From: Chrysophaeum taylorii
Lineage: Eukaryota > Sar > Pelagophyceae > Pelagomonadales > Pelagomonadaceae
Length of the DNA: 64,000 nucleotides
Direction: 5' to 3'
NCBI GenBank assembly: GCA_029834535.1
Contig: JAQMWT010000443.1
Location: 246,699 to 310,698, forward strand
In this document: piece after piece, positions 29,928-38,586 of the stretch
Position numbering within the stretch: the stretch's first letter is position 1
How the letters are laid out: each line of letters opens with the position of its first letter
The notes under the pieces: generated by a model
Database searches by the model: none
Told to the model about the DNA's origin: nothing
Seen by the model: only the letters and a program-made list of their open reading frames with translations
Made by a program: the position numbers and the translations under genes

Positions 29928-31775
29928 TTATGTGCCGCCGGCGGCGGCGGCGGCAGCGTCGTGATGCTTGACGTAGGGGTGGTCGCAGAGGTCTCTGACG
30001 GTGGGTCGGTCGGCCGGGCTCGGGCGGAGGCAGAGGCGGATGAAGTCCTTGGCTTGGTCGGAGACGGCGGGTGTCGGCGGAAAGTTGACGTTGGTGGCGC
30101 GGAGCATGGTGCGGTCGGAGAGGAGGCGCTGCTGGGTCTGTCCCTCCCCAAAGGGACGCGCGCCGTAGAGCATCTGGAACGTGATGACGCCGACCGACCA
30201 GACGTCGACGTTGGCGTTGATCCTCGGGGCGGCGCCGCCTTCGGCGTGGGAAAAGCATTCGGGCGGAAGGTACCAGTAGGTGCCCGCGCCCTGGGATGTG
30301 AGTTCGAGGCTCGTGGCGAGGGCGTCGTTCTGGTGGGGTATGATCTTGGAGAGGCCAAAGTCGGTGATCTTGGCGTCGCCCGTCTCGTCGAAGAGAATGT
30401 TGCCGGGCTTGAGGTCGTAGTGAATGATGGCCGCGCGGCGGTCTTTTCCCGTGCCGGCGGGGGAGTGGAGATGATGGAGGCCCGCGAGGACCTGGAGCAT
30501 GATGGCACGCGCGTCGCGTTCGGGGAGCGTCTTGCGCGCTCGGAGGAGAGCGTCGAGATCTTCGCCCGCGCAGTACTCCAGCACCGTCGCAAAGGTGTCG
30601 TCGTCGACCTCGAAGACGTCGAACAACCGCACCACGCGCGGGTGGTCGAGGTCGCGCTGGATCGAGTACTCGCGGGCCGCGTGGCGCACGTAGGCGCGCT
30701 TCTTGTCGTCCGACCACGACCTGTCCAGCTGGTGCATCTTAACCGCGACCTTTCGCGTCTCGTCGAGGTCGTACGCGAGCCATACCTCAGAGAACCCGCC
30801 CTTTCCGAGGAGCGACAAGAGGACGTACCGGTCGTTCATCAGGGGACGCACTCTGAACCGCGACGCGTCCTCGTGCCGCGCGCGCGTCCACTCGCGCGCG
30901 TGTCGGAGCTTGCGCCGCTCGACGGCCGCGCGCTCGGACGCGAGCTCCACCTCGTCGCGCTTCAGCGCCGCGAGGTGGGCCTTGCGCGCCTCGTCGTCGC
31001 TGATCGCCTCGATCATCGCGGCGCCTCCCCACGCCGGCGACCGCCGTTCGAGCGCCTCGCGCCGCGCGAGGAGCTCCCCGGCCCGTCGCCGAAGATCGAT
31101 CTCCGCGTCGCCGTCCTCCCACGCGTCCCGCGCCCCAAACGACGACCGGTACACCGCGCGACCGAGCTCAAACGCGGCCGTCCCGAGGGCACGCCGCTGC
31201 TCGCGCGCCTCGGTCTCGGCGACGCGCCGCAGCGTCCCCTCGAGGGCCGACCGCAGCCTGTTCTTCGTCGTCGCGAGCGCGATCCGCTCGCGCGCCGCTT
31301 CCGAACGCTCGCGATCGAGCTCCGCCCGCGCCTCCTTCGCCGCGCGCTCCGCCTCTACCCGCAGGTTCCGCTCGCTCGCGATCTCCGATTCCAGCGCCGC
31401 CCGCTTCTCCTCGCACGACGCGACCTCCTTCTCCAGCCGACATACCGTCTCCTCCTCGGGCGCCCTCTTCCGCTTCCCGCCGCTCCCCGCGTGCCGCTGC
31501 GGCGCGACGCTCTTCCGCTTCAACGCCCCCACGCGCTGGCTCTTCTCCGCCGATCGCACTTCCTCGCGCGGCGCGAACGCCCCGGGGGCCAGCCGACCAC
31601 CCTTCTGCAGCTCTCGCGCGAGCCCGCCCATCGTCGTCCCCCCGCGCGACGACTCCGACGCCTGCGAGTTGCTCCCGAGCTCGCTTATCGGCGCCATCAG
31701 CGAATGATCCCTCGACCCAGGCGACATTATGCCCGCAAACTGCGACGCCGCCGCTGCCTGGGGAGAGCTCGTCAT
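29928..31775 (-). CDS. TLK: Tousled-like Ser/Thr protein kinase
   Basis: The product has 615 residues. It has a disordered basic N-terminus, a long coiled coil (about 105-290), and then a protein kinase domain (about 318-605). Kinase landmarks are LLGKGGFSEVWLAYDL, the VAVKMHQL lysine, IIHYDLKPGNILFD, ITDFGLSKI, SQGAGTYWYLPPECF and VDVWSVGVITFQMLYG. The HYDLKPGN loop and GAGTYWYLPPECF activation segment are specific to Tousled-like kinases, which phosphorylate the histone chaperone ASF1 during S phase in the nucleus. The gene converges on the pirin gene 82 bp away. Confidence 0.92.
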   Translation of the reverse strand: MTSSPQAAAASQFAGIMSPGSRDHSLMAPISELGSNSQASESSRGGTTMGGLARELQKGGRLAPGAFAPREEVRSAEKSQRVGALKRKSVAPQRHAGSGGKRKRAPEEETVCRLEKEVASCEEKRAALESEIASERNLRVEAERAAKEARAELDRERSEAARERIALATTKNRLRSALEGTLRRVAETEAREQRRALGTAAFELGRAVYRSSFGARDAWEDGDAEIDLRRRAGELLARREALERRSPAWGGAAMIEAISDDEARKAHLAALKRDEVELASERAAVERRKLRHAREWTRARHEDASRFRVRPLMNDRYVLLSLLGKGGFSEVWLAYDLDETRKVAVKMHQLDRSWSDDKKRAYVRHAAREYSIQRDLDHPRVVRLFDVFEVDDDTFATVLEYCAGEDLDALLRARKTLPERDARAIMLQVLAGLHHLHSPAGTGKDRRAAIIHYDLKPGNILFDETGDAKITDFGLSKIIPHQNDALATSLELTSQGAGTYWYLPPECFSHAEGGAAPRINANVDVWSVGVITFQMLYGARPFGEGQTQQRLLSDRTMLRATNVNFPPTPAVSDQAKDFIRLCLRPSPADRPTVRDLCDHPYVKHHDAAAAAAGGT

Positions 31776-32301
31776 TTTTATGCTTTGGTTTCGGTGCTGG
31801 TGTTATTATTACTAGGGGTGGTCCACCACCAACGGACCGGACCTCCTCAGAGGCTGTTCAAACTGCGAGCTCGCACGCGACGGCCTTTCTTTTTATTTTA
31901 TTTTATTTTCCCCAACGCAGCGCGGCGGCGCGGTTCGGTTCGGTTCGGTTCGGTTCGGTTGGTTCTCGCACGTGTGTGTGCAAACAAACTGATGATCCCA
32001 GGTAAACAACAACAATAACAACATCATCAAGTGTAATAATTACGGCGCGCGTGGCTGGCGACTGACATATCAATCAAATTCAATGGGGGGGAGAGCGTGC
32101 TGCTGTGCTACCAACCTTGATACAGAGAGGTGGTGGACTACTAGCTCGCTAGATCCGGCGTGGAGAGCATCATTTTTTTTGTTTCGAGTGAAGCGGGGAG
32201 ACACATTTTTTTTGAGCGGCACCCTTGGTGGCGACGCGGTCCTCTTATTTGGTACGTCGCTCTCGGAAACGACGTTGGAACCCCCCTTTTGTTGTTTGTT
32301 T
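31776..32301. other. Spacer with GGTTC tandem tract
   Basis: This is the promoter region of the Tousled-like kinase and the 3' region of the membrane-protein gene. A GGTTC run lies at 31931-31965 and T-rich tracts at 31889-31911. No gene is seen. Confidence 0.55.
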
Positions 32302-34350
32302 TTAAGAGCCGTCGTAGATGGCCTTGAGTGCGAGGGCGAGTTCGTCGAGCGCGTCGCGGAGCTTGGGGCGGACGTCGTCCGTGGCGATGGCGCGTTTGAC
32401 GATGGCGGCGACGTCGTCGAGATCCTCGGCATCGACGCGACCGATCGAGAGACCGTGGAGGCCGAGCTTGGCAAATTGCTTAAGGCCAGACGAGTCCCAC
32501 GTACCCGCGTCGACATCGGCCATGAGGGCGTCGATGCTGTCGAACGCGTAGTCGTAGTCGGGACCCCCGTAGTTCTTGCAACAGAAAAGCATGAGGTCGT
32601 GAAGGTAGACGATGACGCGGTGGCGACCCGTCCTCTTCTGCACGATGAAGACGTTGTTCCACGGGGAGCCCTTGCGGTTGATACGGGCACATAGGAGGTT
32701 GTTCCTGCGAAGGCCCGGGCCGGCGAGAAGGTCTTTCGATTTTTTTGCCAGATCGAGATCGGCGCTCCACTCGGCTTCGCGCTTCCCGACGAGCTTGAAC
32801 GCGGCGAAGAAGAATAACGGCGCGAACGCGAGCGGTACGAAGCAGAGTTGCGACAGAACTAGCGGGTTGATAGTGCGGGTATGGCCTTGGCGCGTGAAGC
32901 TCGAGACGCTCGCGACGAGAATCATGATGAGGTCTTCGCCGGCGTGGAGCATGATGGTGAAGATGGCCAGGTCGGAGACGAGGCGGTTGCGGAACGTGTC
33001 GACGGCCGAGCCGCCAAAGGCGAACAGTCGCTTGAGACCCTCGTAGCGATGTGCGACACCGGCGTGATGGAGCGCGGGGTCGATGCGTGCTCCAAAGGGG
33101 AAGACAGTCAACAGCACCACGAAGGGACTCAGGCAGATCGCGTCGTGGAGCCACGAGTGGAGCCGCGACGTGACTGCCGTCGCGGCGCCAAACATATTCG
33201 TCCACAGCTCGTCCTCGACAGTCGTAATGACGTGCTCGATGTCATTTTTGGCGAAAAGGACGACTGGAATCTTGCCCAAGGCGACCACTTTGAAGTGCAC
33301 GAGCGCGAAGACGCGGGTGACGAGGTGTGCGACCGGAAAAGCGATCGCGAAGTACGAGAACTCGACGAAGACCGTGACGTACGCGCCGCAGCGTGCCAAA
33401 ACCATTGCGAACAAAAATAAAAACGTCCAGATTTTGACCGAGGGTCGCTCCCAACGAAAATAGATCCCGGTGAATCCCGCGGCCATCGTCGTCATCCCTA
33501 CGAGGAGCGAGGTGGTGGTGAGGACCATCGTTCGCGACGACCGTTGGCCGAGCGTCCAATACTTTTCGCGAATAAGCATGTAAGATTGGAGCGCGACCTG
33601 CGGCACAGTCTCGCAGACAATTTGACCAAGTACGGCCAACGTCAGTTGCACGTCGCGCGACGTCGTCGTCGTCGTCGACGCGTTGCGTCCGCGCGCGAGG
33701 GCGCGCACCGCGTGCATCAAGCTCAGCGGGAAGAACCCGGCGATCGACAACAGCTTGACCCCCAAGCTGCCGGCTGCCGACCCTATCACGTTCGTCATCA
33801 GGACGCAGCTCGCAAAAATGCCGATCGAGAGCCAGAAGTACGCAGTCTTGCCCGTGAAGTACCAGTTGGCCGCGACGAGCAAGTCGAGCGCCGCGTCGAA
33901 GACGGGCAACGACGCGAAGATAACCATTCCCAGGACGCGCACACAGGGATTTGCCGCGACAGCTGCTCCGCAGCAGCTCGACATCCTCGCGCAGGAGCCG
34001 CACCAGCAGGACGACCGCGGCGAGGGCTCGTCGGCGCGGTGATTGAACGAGTGCCACGACTCTGGCGCGATCGCGATGACTTCCTCCTCCTCCTCCTCCT
34101 CCTCCGGGTGAGAAAGCTCTACGGGAGGATGCCCGGCCTTGGTTTCCTCGACACCATCGCAGAAGGGGAGTTCGTCGTACATACCGTCGAACGGATCCCG
34201 CGCCTCGTCCTCGGGCAGCTCGAGGACAAGGTATTGCTCGTCATCGCGAACGATGTAATTGTTGTTGTCGTTGGAATGCACGTTGAAACTCGTGGGACGC
34301 TGCGTCGACTCGCCTCGCATCCTTGTCCTTGTCACCACCCAACGAATCAC
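32302..34350 (-). CDS. Multi-pass membrane protein, weakly XK-related-like
   Basis: The product has 682 residues. After an acidic N-terminus there are about eight to ten hydrophobic segments, for example VLGMVIFASLPVFDAALDLL, AYFWLSIGIFASCVLM, TLAVLGQIVCETVPQVALQS and FLFLFAMVLARCGAYVTVFV. The string ETVPQVALQSYMLI resembles the E-x-x-PQ-x-xLQxY signature of XK-related proteins (lipid scramblase relatives); the match is short and the assignment tentative. A cytosolic C-terminal part (about 520-682) has WNNVFIVQKRTGRHRVIVYL. The start could also be the ATG 30 bp downstream. Confidence 0.7.
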   Translation of the reverse strand: MIRWVVTRTRMRGESTQRPTSFNVHSNDNNNYIVRDDEQYLVLELPEDEARDPFDGMYDELPFCDGVEETKAGHPPVELSHPEEEEEEEEVIAIAPESWHSFNHRADEPSPRSSCWCGSCARMSSCCGAAVAANPCVRVLGMVIFASLPVFDAALDLLVAANWYFTGKTAYFWLSIGIFASCVLMTNVIGSAAGSLGVKLLSIAGFFPLSLMHAVRALARGRNASTTTTTSRDVQLTLAVLGQIVCETVPQVALQSYMLIREKYWTLGQRSSRTMVLTTTSLLVGMTTMAAGFTGIYFRWERPSVKIWTFLFLFAMVLARCGAYVTVFVEFSYFAIAFPVAHLVTRVFALVHFKVVALGKIPVVLFAKNDIEHVITTVEDELWTNMFGAATAVTSRLHSWLHDAICLSPFVVLLTVFPFGARIDPALHHAGVAHRYEGLKRLFAFGGSAVDTFRNRLVSDLAIFTIMLHAGEDLIMILVASVSSFTRQGHTRTINPLVLSQLCFVPLAFAPLFFFAAFKLVGKREAEWSADLDLAKKSKDLLAGPGLRRNNLLCARINRKGSPWNNVFIVQKRTGRHRVIVYLHDLMLFCCKNYGGPDYDYAFDSIDALMADVDAGTWDSSGLKQFAKLGLHGLSIGRVDAEDLDDVAAIVKRAIATDDVRPKLRDALDELALALKAIYDGS

Positions 34351-34641
34351 GAAAACACGCAGATGACGTCCAGGATCTGTTTGTTTGCACTACTTATTAG
34401 CTTCGTTTCGTACTACGCGTTACTATCCAGTTATATATTTATCAGAAAAATTTTGAAAAAATACGAAAAATAACTCTCCACACGACTCTCAACGCTCTCG
34501 AAACGCTCTTTGAAGAAGGTGCCGCGTCTGACGTCATATCGCCAAATCTCCAGAATCAGCCGTCAACGGAATTATTATTGGTATAATAAACCACCGGACG
34601 GTTGATTTGATTTATCAGTGAAAGACATTCTCACACGCCCC

Positions 34642-35529
34642 CTAGCCGCGTGCTGTTCGGGCGTGCTCGAGCGCGACCCGATGACGGTGCTTGAGTTCCT
34701 CGAGGTCGCGCGTGAGCGCGTCGATTTGGCGCTTGAGCTCAGCGGGGGATTCGTGGGGTACGGCGGATGGGGTAGCAGCAGCGGCGGTCGCCGGGCGAGC
34801 CGTGGAGGAGAACCGGCGGCGGCCCGAGACGTGAACTCGAGGAGGATCGATCGTAGTCGGCGTCTGGGGCCTTGCCGGACTCTGGGAGCGCGCGCGTCTC
34901 GGGGCCGGGGGGGTCGAAGCGGGCGCGGGGGACCTGGCGCGCGCCGCCGCGGGACTCTGGGAGCGCGCGATTGGCCTTGATTCCTGGCGGGCGACTTGCG
35001 GGCTCGGCGATCGGGCCCTCGGAACCGGAACCGCCGCCGGAGACGACTCGCGCCTGCGACTCAATTGATCGGGGGCCTTTGGGATCGCCGCGGGCGAAGA
35101 CTCGCGACGTCGGCGTCTCGCCTGCTCGGAGACGCAGGGCGACGGTGATCGCGACCTATTTCTTCTCGCGGACTCGGCTTCCTTGCTCGCGGAGAAGAAA
35201 TACGTCTGACCGCGCATTTGATGTTCAGTCTTGACGTCTCGCGCGACCGCCACCGCCGTCGCCACAGCACTCTGTGCCGCGGCCACGCTCTTCGAGCATA
35301 GCCCGCCCAACCGCCGCCGCCGCGCCTGCCGGAGTAGCCGGAGGTCGTCGGCGCTGCAGTGCAACAGCCGTGCGGCGCTCTCGGCGAGCTCGGCCGCCGC
35401 GGCTTCGCGTCCTCCAGGCGGAAAGATCCACACCTTGCTCCAGTCGTACCGCTTCCGCGAGGAGAAGGCCCCCTCGGGCGAGAACCCGTGGTCCGGGGAC
35501 CTGGGACGCGGTGGGGAGTAGTCCTCCAT
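34642..35529 (-). CDS. SR/RS-rich protein with C-terminal coiled coil
   Basis: The product has 295 residues. The N-terminus MEDYSPPRPRSPDHGFSPEG leads into RYDWSKVWIFPPGGREAAAA and a helical region. The middle (about 115-255) is full of RSRSPSP, RRRESSPAA and ARSPSP motifs like those of splicing-related SR proteins. The C-terminus (ELKRQIDALTRDLEELKHRH) is a short coiled coil. No RNA-recognition motif is present, so a splicing link is inference. The start is the ATG at 35529; the open frame upstream would run through the neighbouring gene. Confidence 0.65.
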   Translation of the reverse strand: MEDYSPPRPRSPDHGFSPEGAFSSRKRYDWSKVWIFPPGGREAAAAELAESAARLLHCSADDLRLLRQARRRRLGGLCSKSVAAAQSAVATAVAVARDVKTEHQMRGQTYFFSASKEAESARRNRSRSPSPCVSEQARRRRRESSPAAIPKAPDQLSRRRESSPAAVPVPRARSPSPQVARQESRPIARSQSPAAARARSPAPASTPPAPRRARSQSPARPQTPTTIDPPRVHVSGRRRFSSTARPATAAAATPSAVPHESPAELKRQIDALTRDLEELKHRHRVALEHARTARG

Positions 35530-35616
35530 CGTTCGCTGTATACTTCCTAACCCCCTATGACGAAGAAGATTCCTTAACGGATCTGTAATAATAACGCCGT
35601 AACTGCTCCTGAATTC
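35530..35616. promoter_or_regulatory. 87-bp divergent promoter region
   Basis: This is the space between the start codons of the SR-rich gene (minus) and the Cys-rich gene (plus). It is AT-richer than its surroundings (taataataac near 35585-35595). Shared promoter use is inferred. Confidence 0.45.
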
Positions 35617-36187
35617 ATGGCCTACGTCCTTGAGAACGACGACGACGCCTTCTGGACGGAAGGCCCGAGGCCGCACTTGAAGGGTTTTGGATGCGGCCCG
35701 TGCTGCTGCATCGGGCCCTCGCTCGTGCAATGCGAAATCAAGTGCTGCCCACTTGAAGAGGCCTGTCCACCCTCCTGCCGAGACTGCATCCGTGACACGT
35801 GCGACGACGAATGAATGCGCCTCGACGACACAACCCAACTCGCAGGCACAGCTGTCCGAGTCAGTGCGAAGCCTACGTTCGATTTGTTGGCTGCGAGTGC
35901 TGCGGCTGCCACGTCACGTGTCTCTGCTGCCCATCGTTCTGCGTCCAGAGCGCCTGCTGCGACGAGGAGTTGATTACCAACGACGGGTAAACAGAAGAAC
36001 CTGCAAGATGTATATTGCTGTGCGGCGCAGGCATCTCCGAAAGACTACCAGTGCGGTGCAACAGCCCTTGTTGGTTCCTCCCGGATACGCGGCCGCCGTC
36101 GGTACCCGCCGTATTAAATCACGCAAGGACGCGGTGGTCTCGAGCATCGTCAAGGGAGCCGTCGTCGATCCAGCCTACGAATTTTGA
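35617..36187 (+). CDS. Small Cys-rich protein, three exons
   Basis: The exons are 35617-35798, 35846-35986 and 36031-36187, encoding 159 residues. The introns are 35799-35845 (47 nt, GT to CAG) and 35987-36030 (44 nt, starting GTAAAC and ending CAG). Both restore the frame and continue the cysteine-rich pattern across the first junction. The cysteine region (about 25-100) has clusters such as GFGCGPCCCIGPS, CEIKCCPLEEACPPSCRDC and VGCECCGCHVTCLCCPSFC. It is followed by a basic Cys-free tail ending VDPAYEF. There is no signal peptide. The clusters could bind metal or be palmitoylated on a membrane surface; I do not recognise the family. Confidence 0.7.
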
Positions 36188-37224
36188 TGATACGCGGAGA
36201 GATGACGCCACATGGCTACACCTCTTCGGCCTACAAACATCGTATTGCGCCGCATCGGGACCATCCGCCGTGAGCTCACGGTCGATCTAAAAAAAAAAAA
36301 AACCTTCTCCTATTTTACGTGGTACAAGTCTGGCACGTTTAGAGTCAACACTCTCGTCGGGAGCTTGGGTGATATTCTACATTGGCGGCTTTTGCGTGGT
36401 TGTTGTGAGATGTAACTATGATTTTCCTCGACCCACCGGCACGCTCGTCGACGAGAGCCACGCCCGTCGACGAAAAGGCGCTTACAACTGCCAGACACCC
36501 GCCCCACAGATAGCATGCCTGCCCGGATCTTCGGCTCTTGGCCCTTCATGTGGCTCCACTATTTAGGTTGCGCGTGTCACTTCGGGTATTCGCCCTTTTC
36601 CCCCAACTGGCTACATAATGTGCTCATCCACCCCCTACTTGTAATTATTCGAGTCGGGGAATTGCATAAAACTTCGCAAGACTGTAAAATGAGTCAGCAT
36701 TGCACCTTTACTCTACAGGAGGAAAGGAAAAAAAAAAAAAAATACTCTACAAGAAAAAAGGGTTTAAAATTACAGTTTTGCTTTACTTTACCTTTTACTT
36801 CACGCCTCTTGCTCGAGAGTCAAGGGGTTCACTTACCCTTGGGGAGAGGTCGTGAAGTGGGAAGCTCTACGAGAAGATCGAGAAAGACATCAAGTGCGGC
36901 TTCCTCCCAAGCTCGCCAGATCTTCACGCGGCTCTATCGACACGCTTCCTGCCTAGAGCTTCTGCGAACGAACATCTCGGCCGGCAACATCGTTCTGACC
37001 GAGGGTAACTTGCTGCTTGGCGACGAAGAATGCGACATGCTCGTCCTCTTGCGCATGAACCGCGAGTCCACGGTGTGGGCTCGAGACATAATAACGCTGC
37101 CTCACAAAGAAGAGTGGACAACGGGGTAAGCTTTCACAAGCACATGTGAGCAGTAGAAACAAGGGACTCCACCAGCAGTCTTGAAGAAGACCGAGGTGAG
37201 AGCGAGGCCAAGACGCAAGCGAGC
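36188..37224. other. 1.04-kb intergenic region, possible unassigned exon
   Basis: A-runs occur at 36290-36300 and 36728-36742. A plus-strand frame is open from 36515 to 37129; its last third (about 36890-37125, SSAASSQARQIFTRLYRHAS and LLRTNISAGNIVLTEG) looks somewhat protein-like, but the first part does not and no start or splice site is convincing. It could be a 5' exon of the ankyrin gene. Confidence 0.3.
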
Positions 37225-38103
37225 ATGGAATCGCGCCCGGCGGCAAAGCGGGCTAGGACAAGGAAGGACACAAAACGGAATGTGCTGTTGATGCTGATCA
37301 GGATGAACGCCGCCGCGCTCCACAACGGAGTGGACGACGAGTGTAGCGTCGAGGAGAAGCGCAGGATGCTGCGCGCCATGGTCGACAGCAACGCCGAGTG
37401 GCTCTACGAGTGGCTCGACAGCGTTTCGGAGTCCGCTCTTGAAGCGTTCGCTCGTTCGCGCATCGTAGAGCAGGCGCACGTAGTTGAAATCTCAAAGCTG
37501 TTCGACAAGGCTGGCGTCGAGAACCACAAGGGTGAGCTGCTGAGGATGATGGTTCCTGGCCGCGGCTATGATCCCGACATCGACGACAACGTGCAGTTGC
37601 CGCGAGGTGTGAGGTCGTGTGCTTCGGCGAGCGCGCGCGATCTCGCGGAGTTCGTGGAGCTGGGCGTGATCAACTGGATCAGGTGGTTCATCCGTCAACA
37701 CAGCGCCCTTCGGCAGCACGTGTGCCGCATCGCTGCTCGGGCCGGGAATCTCGATGTCATCAGCTGGGCGCGAGCGAACGACTGCCCCTGGGACGAGTGG
37801 ACTTGCCTTCGCGCGGCGGCGGGCGGCCATCTCCACGTCCTCATGTGGGCGCACGCCAACGAATGCCCTTGGAACTCTCTCACGTGCTTGACCGCAGCTC
37901 GGGGCGGTCACCTCGAGGTCCTCAAGTGGGCCCGCGCGAACCAGTGTCCTTGGGACGAAGCTACTTGTTGGCACGCGGCAATCCAGGGCCACCTCGAGGT
38001 GCTCCAGTGGGCGCGTGCCAACGGATGCCCGTGGAACCAACGAAAGTGCGCCGCTTCGGCCCACGCGGCGGTCCGCGCCTGGGTCCTCGGCCAAACGAGT
38101 TAG
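37225..38103 (+). CDS. Ankyrin-like repeat protein (WARANGCPW type)
   Basis: The product has 292 residues. The C-terminal half (about 165-280) carries four to five repeats of the form GHLEVLKWARANQCPWDEAT, GHLHVLMWAHANECPWNSLT and GHLEVLQWARANGCPWNQRK. This is the Trp- and Cys-Pro-Trp-rich ankyrin variant that is greatly expanded in stramenopile genomes and in large DNA viruses of algae and protists. The N-terminal half is helical with a basic nuclear-type start (KRARTRKDTKR). The repeats probably mediate protein binding; no partner can be named. The gene converges on the bL9 gene 28 bp away. Confidence 0.75.
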   Translation: MESRPAAKRARTRKDTKRNVLLMLIRMNAAALHNGVDDECSVEEKRRMLRAMVDSNAEWLYEWLDSVSESALEAFARSRIVEQAHVVEISKLFDKAGVENHKGELLRMMVPGRGYDPDIDDNVQLPRGVRSCASASARDLAEFVELGVINWIRWFIRQHSALRQHVCRIAARAGNLDVISWARANDCPWDEWTCLRAAAGGHLHVLMWAHANECPWNSLTCLTAARGGHLEVLKWARANQCPWDEATCWHAAIQGHLEVLQWARANGCPWNQRKCAASAHAAVRAWVLGQTS

Positions 38104-38131
38104 GAATACAAGCTTTGGGTTGTTATTGTTA

Positions 38132-38494
38132 TCATGGACGACGATTCCGGCGCTTGCGGAAGGGGCCTTTCCGGGGCTTTGGCTCCTGGTAGGGCGGGGG
38201 GTTGATGCCTTTGTGGTACTTGTCGAGGTTGTCTTCCTCCGAGTAGGGTCGCCTCGCCACGGGGACCACCGTGCGGGGGGGCAGGGGGTCGAGACTTGCG
38301 GCGGCGGTGTCCGCGGCGGCGGCGGCGGCGATGTTGCGCGTTGTCGCTATGACGGCGATGTTGCGCGGCATGAGGTAGTTGCGGAGGTATCCCGCGGCGA
38401 CGTCGACCACAGCGCCCTTGGGCTCTTGGCGGCCCTTGATCTCGAACTCGCGCAGAAGGAGGGCGCGCCTCGTTGCCAAGCCGCGGCGGAGCAT
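38132..38494 (-). CDS. MRPL9: Mitochondrial ribosomal protein bL9
   Basis: The product has 120 residues. After a short basic leader (MLRRGLATRRA, mitochondrial-type), the segment LLLREFEIKGRQEPKGAVVD followed by VAAGYLRNYLMPRNIAVIAT matches the N-terminal domain of bL9 (V-V-x-V-x-x-G-Y-x-R-N-Y-L-x-P). The long helix and C-terminal domain of bacterial L9 are missing; the rest is Ala- and Pro/Arg-rich, as in several mitochondrial L9 proteins. It binds domain V of the large-subunit rRNA. A plastid location cannot be excluded. Confidence 0.72.
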   Translation of the reverse strand: MLRRGLATRRALLLREFEIKGRQEPKGAVVDVAAGYLRNYLMPRNIAVIATTRNIAAAAAADTAAASLDPLPPRTVVPVARRPYSEEDNLDKYHKGINPPPYQEPKPRKGPFRKRRNRRP

Positions 38495-38586
38495 GGTGGC
38501 AGTAGGGTTTAGGGTGGTAATAAATCCTGTCGGAAGGAAAAAAAAAAGAAGAGCTTTCTCTCCTCCGCCCTCCCGAGAGGAAGGAG
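38495..38586. promoter_or_regulatory. 92-bp divergent promoter region
   Basis: This is the space between the bL9 start (minus) and the BRO1 gene start (plus). It contains an A-run at 38540-38549 and a CT-rich stretch before the plus ATG. Shared promoter use is inferred. Confidence 0.45.

Noticed and set aside
36515-37129. A 204-codon plus-strand frame
   Set aside because: The first part reads through an A-run as poly-Lys and lacks any domain. Only the last third looks protein-like, so it is mentioned but not called.
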